From positions 28,313,091-28,377,090 of the forward strand of contig CM065686.1 in NCBI GenBank assembly GCA_017654935.2: a DNA stretch of 64,000 bases, read 5' to 3'. This document shows positions 1 through 64,000 of this stretch, in pieces; the first letter of the stretch is position 1; every line of letters starts with the position of its first letter. Below the pieces are notes generated by a model. The model did not search any database. It was not told the origin of the DNA and worked only from the letters and a program-made list of their open reading frames with translations. Position numbers and translations under genes: made by a program. The stretch comes from Phymorhynchus buccinoides (Eukaryota > Mollusca > Gastropoda > Neogastropoda > Raphitomidae).

Positions 1-311
1 GACTCCACTCACTGGGGTGGTATTGATTCTCAATCATCTCCATTGCCAAAGCTTTTTGGAGGTAGGGGGCTTGACAGTCCTTCTTTTCTATACCAGGAAC
101 TTCAGTGATGATTGAGATTCCTTCCAGGAGGTTTTCTGGTTCCTCAAAATCGGGTAGCATCTCCATTTCGGCAGAGGAGACAGGTAGCAGGTCTTTATTT
201 CTGTGGTGAAGACTTTTGGAGAGGTGGTTGAAGCTGGTTCGTTTCAGCCTGTTCTTGGTTGGCTTTTGTATCTCAGAGTGCAAAGGGTGGGAAGGTATTC
301 TCAGTAGCTTT

Positions 312-975
312 TCACTGTGAATGTGCACCTTTTTCTGTCTCCTGTCTTCCAGAGGACGCAAACTGGTGTGTGTTTCCATGGCTTGGATGGGGGTCGTTTT
401 CATCCCGCCTGTGATGAACCGTAGCCCCGCATTCTGCACTGTGTTCAAACGATTTTGCATTTGTCTTGGATGCTGTGGCCCAAGCAGAACTGCCGTATTC
501 CAGGACTGGTCTTACAGTGCCCTTGTACACCGTCTGTAAGACGTTACTGTTTGCGCCCCAAGATGTTCCGGCCAGCTTCTTTATGATGGCAAGCTTCCTG
601 GTGGCTTTCTTCTCAGCTTCTTTAAGATGAGGGGTCCATTTCAAGCGTTTGTCCAGCTTCACGCCCAGATATGTTGGGGTGTTTTCCTGTTTCAGCTCTC
701 TTTCATTCAACTTTAGTTTTGCAGTTTCTGGCAGGGATGACAGTGAGAAGACTGTAGTGACTGTCTTGGTGGTGCTGATTTCTACACCCCAGTCAGATGC
801 CCATCTTCCGACATGATCCAGTGCTGCCTGCATCCTGTGGTCTGCAGTTGACAGATGTTCTGCAGCATTCCAGGCAGCAAAGTCATCAGCGTGGAGGGCT
901 CTGGAGACATGCTTGGTCAGTTTCTCCGCAATGTCATCTATGAAGATGAGGAAAAGAGTTGGGGAGATGACTCAT
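312..975 (-). pseudogene. LINE reverse transcriptase C-terminal part
   Basis: This frame contains the ADD catalytic pair (about 905), DHVGRWASDWGVEIS, then NTPTYLGVKLDKRLKWTPHL and VLEYGSSAW, the familiar thumb and connection region of RNase H-carrying LINEs. It ends in a stop at 312. The true frame seems to continue toward position 1 after another shift. Confidence 0.78.
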
Positions 976-2403
976 CCTTGGGTCACACCCTGCTGAAGAG
1001 TGACTCAGTGACTGAAGTTTCACTCTTGCTGTGCGGTACTGGAGGAAGTCTTTGATCCAGTTGTACATCTTCCCTTCAACTTTCTTGTTGAGCAGCTTCA
1101 GAAGAAGGCCTTCTCTCCATACCTTGTCAAAAGCTTTCGTCAGGTCTACGAAGACAGCAAGTGCCTTCTTCTTTTCTTGGAAGGCATTTTCGATCTCCTG
1201 GACAAGGTAAGCCAGCTGGTCTTCTGTGCTGCGGTTCTTTCTGTAGGCTGACTGAGTGTTGCTGAGCAGGTGGTTCTCTTCCAGGTGTTTCAGCAGCCTG
1301 GCATTCACCATTCTTTCCATCACCTTGCCCAGACAACTTAGCAAGCTGATTGGGCGATAGCTAGACTTCTTTGTTTTGTCTTTTTGTTTCTTTCGGATGG
1401 GGATGATGACTGCTTCTTTCCATCCATCTGGGAATTTTCCAGAGTTCCAGGATTGGTTCAGAAGGAGGAGTTTTTCTCTAGCTACGGGTTCAAGGTTTCT
1501 TATCATGTTGTTGAGAATACCGTCTTTTCCAGGGGCTTTCTTTGATTTCAGTTTCTTGATAGCTGCATTGAGTTCTGCCACGGAGAAGGCTGCCATCATG
1601 GAAGATGCTGAGTTCTGGTGTTTTAGCCTTTCTTTGATCTCTTTGCGGACTTCTTGTATTCTGGCGTTGGAAAGCGTTGTTGTGCTTTCCTCCTTATAGA
1701 AGTCTGCCAGGATGTTTGCTGCTCTCTTACCAGAGTAGTGCTTGCCATCTTCCTCAATGACAGTTTTGCTGGATCTGTTTCCTGTGTCTTCATTCAGGGT
1801 TTTGGTCAGATTCCACAGCTTGCTGGTGTCCCGCTCCATGTTCAGACTGCTAGTCTTCTCACTCCAGCTCTTCTGGATCTCAGTTTGGTTTTGCTGGCTA
1901 AAAGTTTCTTTGATGCTGTTGTGTTTCTGGGTGTTCTCTGGCGTGGGATTTTGCTCCATGGCTTCTCTGGCGGAGTCCAGTTTTCCATGCAGCTCCTCCA
2001 GGGTGTCACTCCAGAATGGCCTGTACTGTCTACGTTTTCCTCTTGGGATGGACTGCTTTGCTGACTGTAGCACTGCCTCTGTGAAGAGCTGGACATTTTT
2101 GTTTAAGTGTTTTGAATCGTCCACTTCCTGGCATGCACTGCCAGCCATTTCTCTGTAGAGGGCCCAGTTGGCTCGTTTGAAGTTCCAGCTTGGAGCCATA
2201 CTGTGGTCGGTGCATCCTATGCTGGAGATGGTGAGGATGATTGGCAAGTGGTCGCTTCCTCCTAGCTGAGTGCTGACTGCTCTGGAAGTGAGCCGATGAT
2301 ATCTTCTGTTGCCATAGCTAGATCTGGGGTTGACGTGGTTTTCCATGCTCTGGAGTAACATGTTGGGGTGTCTGTGGGCTGGTTGATAAGGATTAGCTTG
2401 CAA
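934..2403 (-). pseudogene. LINE reverse transcriptase, main part
   Basis: A 489-codon open frame includes APGKDGILNNMI, YRPISLLSCLGKVMERM, STEDQLAYLV and the motif A aspartate in FVDLTKAFDKVW. The frame changes near 1000, so motif B (QG followed by an in-frame TGA, then ISPTLFL) and motif C (HADDFA, about 890-940) are read in the next frame. The enzyme is therefore inactive as encoded. Confidence 0.82.
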
Positions 2404-3100
2404 TCCATCATTCAGTCTTCTACTTCTTCACCACGTGAGTCCATTTCCTCGTAGCCCCAGCTTGGTGAATGACTGCTGAAGTCTCCAATCACAAGGTGCC
2501 TGGATTCCTCAAGCTTCACTCTGTGTAATGCAAGAACTGAGGCAGGAGGGCTGTAGCAGTTGGTGATCAGTAGATCTCCACTGGACAAAAGAAGCTTGAC
2601 TGTAATGTGTTCCAATTCTTCTTTTCTAGGTTCAAAAAATGACTGCTGTCAAAATTCAATGTGGAATAAAGCAAGCAAACACTTGGGTGGTTGTAATTTG
2701 ACTTGGAAATAATTTAATGACACAATACTTCTTTTCTAGATCTGCAAATCTCAACTGCAGGAATTGAGGTTTTGACGAGAGTGATAATTCCTCCTTTGTG
2801 TCCATCTTCTCAGTCTTGGCGGAAGGCTTCATAGCCTCTTATGAAGAATCGTTGAGGATCTTTCAGGTGTGTTTCTTGAATGCATATGACATCAATTTTG
2901 TTTTTGCGGAGGAATTCTTGAAGCTCTGGCTTCTTGTTCCTCAGCCCTTCTGCATTCAACTGAGCCACGTTGAGATTGAAGGATGGCTGGGTTGACTGGT
3001 CAGTAGCTCTACTCTGCTTTCCCCTGACCGTCAGATCCACAGAGGCACCGGTCGCTTGGGTGGGCCCATTTGAGGCAGAGGGCCCGGCTCCACTCCCCCC
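2230..3100 (-). pseudogene. LINE APE-type endonuclease, broken
   Basis: The N-terminal part reads FNLNVAQLNAEGLRNKKPEL with VICIQETHLKD, the typical start with Asn and the catalytic Glu. Further on, ITNCYSPP and IGDFSSHSPSWG appear, then GGSDHLPI with the Asp-His pair. These blocks lie in different frames. A 98-bp insertion at 2630-2727 and at least one frameshift near 2400 interrupt the domain. Confidence 0.78.
2618..2739. repeat. 98-bp insertion bounded by 12-bp direct repeats
   Basis: CTTCTTTTCTAG occurs at 2618-2629 and again at 2728-2739. The 98 bp between them has no counterpart in the endonuclease reading and interrupts it, which looks like a small insertion with a target-site duplication. 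Confidence 0.6.
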
Positions 3101-3689
3101 CGGTTGTCGCTGTGAGGAACGACGCCATGATGACAATTTTGTCTGACGCATTACCATAATCATTGATGCGTGTGTGTCCTGATGTATCTCCAGTCTGCAC
3201 CATAGCTGACACACTCCGTCTTCGGCAGGCTGGATCAAGTTTTCTGTAGGGGGGCTTCTCCCTTAGCTCAAGACTGAAGAGTCCAACCCTGTGAGCACAG
3301 TGGGGATTGTTTACCGAGGATCCCACCCCGTAGCTAGAGCTTTTGACGTGGCTCTTACCCGCGTTTGATGTACCCGTCATAGGACATATGGGGAAATTCA
3401 CTGGTATTTTCAGTGGAGGCAACAGTGCCGCCTGTTGCCCCGCCCTGTCCTGCAAGGCAAGGGAGCCTAGGTACATCAGCCAGTTGGTCCGGAGCAGCTT
3501 ATTCGTCCTGTCGAGCATGGCTTATGTCGCTGCTAGCCTCCATATCTGAAGGCCATGTCGCTATCTGCCACCTGCTACCCGCTGGGTTGGGGATGGTCGC
3601 CCCACTACCTTCAGCTTCCAGAGAGCTGGATATAACCTTTGCAATGTCAATCATTTCAGGGCTGTAAATGGTGTCCTTTAAAGGCCCTA

Positions 3690-4135
3690 AGATTGCTATG
3701 TTTATCTTAAACATGTTGCTTTGGAGAGCTAAAACTGGACATTCAATGAGAATAATTATGATGAATAGATAGTGAGTGGGTGACCACAATCGCATTCTAC
3801 ATCTTTAGCAAATTTGGTCTTCCATGAAATTAGACGAATTGTGTAGATTAACCTGGACAAATATCTTTGACATAGTAACACCTTTGTTATCATAGGAAGT
3901 TTTTTTTTTATTGTTCATACTATTTTCTAATTTAGAATGCATTTAATGTTTTTCCAGTTTTAATGTACTATCTGGATTTTTTCTAAAAGCATCTTCTTTT
4001 GCTAATTTATCAGCTATTTCATTCCAATAAATATCACAATGTGATGGAATCCAGCAAAACTCTACAATAATTCCTTTAGCCATGATATAGAATGTATCAT
4101 GAATTTGATAATAAAAAAATCTCAATAATAATCAA
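3690..4135 (-). mobile_element. 3' fragment of a second LINE (RNase H end and zinc knuckle)
   Basis: Reading minus, FCWIPSHCDIYWNEIADKLA (4075-4000) matches the last part of a LINE RNase H. About 150 bp further, SRLIYTIRLISWKTKFAKD leads to CDCGHPLTI and, after a one-base shift, ILIECPVL, a CCHC-type C-terminal knuckle. It is more AT-rich than the LINE at 1-3690 and is probably a different family. Confidence 0.7.
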
Positions 4136-4578
4136 TAATCTAATAAGTATAAAATGTGCACATGTGTATGGTACATTGATGAAATGTTAATATGCTAGAA
4201 GGATATCAAATCACAGCTGTTATCTCTGCACAAAATCTTTGCTGTAACAACTTGGATCGAGTACGACACTCGATTGTCTTGAGTAATAATGCTTTAAACA
4301 TGTCCTAGTTAGATAGTGGGTTACGACCCCTATCAAAGGCAAAATCATCTTTATTTATTTACAATACTCTGTTAGCAACATAAAATAAGACTGTCTCTCC
4401 TTTTATTATACTCGACTCTATTTTTCTAACTTTCACAACACCTTGATAAGTTTTGTGTTTTTCTCATTGAAACTCAAGCACTATTTGCGTATTTGATTGT
4501 GCGTCAGGTAGGCCTACTCCTATCTGCAAACAACCACATTTGCAGTTTTCAGGCACACACTTTGGCTTTAACGGTTAC
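4136..4578. other. Intron sequence, nothing recognised
   Basis: AT-rich sequence between the LINE tail and exon 41. I looked here for the missing third SEA exon (Gly-Ser-Val strand) in all three minus frames and did not find it. Confidence 0.5.
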
Positions 4579-63352
<58,774 letters not shown>

Positions 63353-63449
63353 CTGCAAGATCAACGCTTGTAATTATGACTTTACAAGGATTTAAATAAT
63401 AAAATATATAACAATTTTACAAGAGAAAAGGAAGCAGCAGACCCAGCGC

Positions 63450-63510
63450 GCGCGCATACACACACACGCGCGCGCGCGCGCATACAAACACACACACACC
63501 CACACACTTT
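63450..63510. repeat. CG/CA alternating array
   Basis: CGCGCGCGCA, CA and CG blocks about 100 bp upstream of exon 1. Long alternating purine-pyrimidine runs like this can adopt Z-DNA. Confidence 0.85.
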
Positions 63511-63590
63511 CTTAAGAGGCAAGGCATAAAATAGAAATATTATTGCATCTAAATGTACAAGTATCTAGACAAACAATACTATGACTATAA

Positions 63591-63842
63591 AGCTGGAGAC
63601 AGACTATGCGACTGCTTCATATGACTCGATCAGGTCGTGACGTAGATCAAATTTTGTTTCCCGCACAGAAGAGGTCACAAGCCAGCTGACTCGAACAGAC
63701 TCGATCAGTGAAATTTAGAACTCGCCCTATTCGGCCCTGTCACCTGACTGGGCCCGAGTGAGTCAGACTGAACGAGTTAGATGCTATGCAAATGAGGTGA
63801 AACGTCACGACCTGATCGAGTCACATAGTCTGTCGCCGGCTT
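63591..63842. mobile_element. Foldback MITE
   Basis: GACAGACTATGCGACTG...TGACTCGATCAGGTCGTGACG on the left is mirrored by CGTCACGACCTGATCGAGTC and ACATAGTCTGTCGCCGG on the right, giving imperfect 40-45 bp terminal inverted repeats around about 150 bp of non-coding sequence. It lies in the intron upstream of exon 1. Confidence 0.75.
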
Positions 63843-64000
63843 AAGACATTTAACATGACCAACAACAAAAAATCGTAAACATTGTAGTGTAGGCTACACT
63901 ATTCATTAGCAATGTAGCATATGAAATGAATAATGATACAGTGACATCATTTAAACAGTAGTTTGGACATTAAATTAATTGAACAAAATAGTCTAAGATT

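Larger units (their letters stand above)
1..3690 (-). mobile_element. Decayed LINE (APE endonuclease, RT, start of RNase H side)
   Basis: Minus-strand order is an ill-defined leader (about 3518-3010), endonuclease (about 3010-2230), reverse transcriptase (2230-310) and a linker that, read conceptually, leads toward an RNase H domain just past position 1. The layout fits the I/Jockey-like LINE groups that carry RNase H. The reading frame is broken several times, so this copy cannot make a full protein. It is in the same direction as the host gene and sits in the intron after exon 41. Confidence 0.8.

Overview
The window looks like nuclear DNA from an invertebrate animal, most likely a lophotrochozoan and plausibly a gastropod mollusc (inference). 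Short exons with GT-AG introns are separated by long AT-rich introns. Those introns hold very long GA/CT, CA/GT and trinucleotide arrays, TTAGGG-like tracts, LINEs encoding RNase H, a DIRS retrotransposon, a Ty3-type LTR element, MITE-like repeats and a tRNA-headed retroposon. There is no bacterial-style gene organisation, CRISPR array or rRNA gene.

One host gene fills the window on the minus strand and runs off both ends. I could place 41 consecutive coding exons between 63352 and 4579 (6577 nt, about 2190 residues). Every splice site is GT-AG, no exon has an internal stop, and all 40 intron phases agree with the exon lengths. The predicted product is an extracellular, N-glycosylated, cysteine-rich modular protein. 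Its basic brick is a six-cysteine unit encoded by two exons (phase 1, phase 2, phase 1). Three diverged unit types, called here alpha, beta and gamma, follow each other as alpha-beta-gamma triads of about 300 residues. After every two or three triads comes a SEA domain encoded by three exons, and the first SEA is preceded by a Thr/Ser/Glu-rich mucin-like exon. Order from the 5' end: gamma, mucin exon, SEA, three triads, SEA, two triads, SEA (two of its three exons). I do not recognise the six-cysteine unit as a named family and give no gene symbol. No start codon, signal peptide, transmembrane segment or stop codon lies inside the window.

Mobile DNA sits in the introns. 1-3690 is a decayed LINE with an APE-type endonuclease and a reverse transcriptase, followed by a second LINE tail (3690-4135). 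17503-17860 and 25200-25745 are 3' ends of other LINEs. 18281-24476 is a recent LTR retrotransposon with a 5-bp target duplication, whose only ORF joins gag and protease to an integrase piece with no reverse transcriptase. 43046-43882 is a tRNA-headed retroposon flanked by 20-bp direct repeats. 55389-61633 is a full-length but damaged DIRS element with inverted termini and an internal complementary region that defines both ends. MITE-like and foldback repeats, a 480-bp inverted repeat around one SEA exon, and a complex tandem-repeat block (46980-49150) make up most of the remaining identifiable sequence.

The most striking host signal is that exons of the last triad (about 5.2-11.0 kb and 31.5-37.6 kb) are nearly identical between the two super-repeats, while the introns beside them are unrelated and the similarity stops at or within a few bases of the splice sites.
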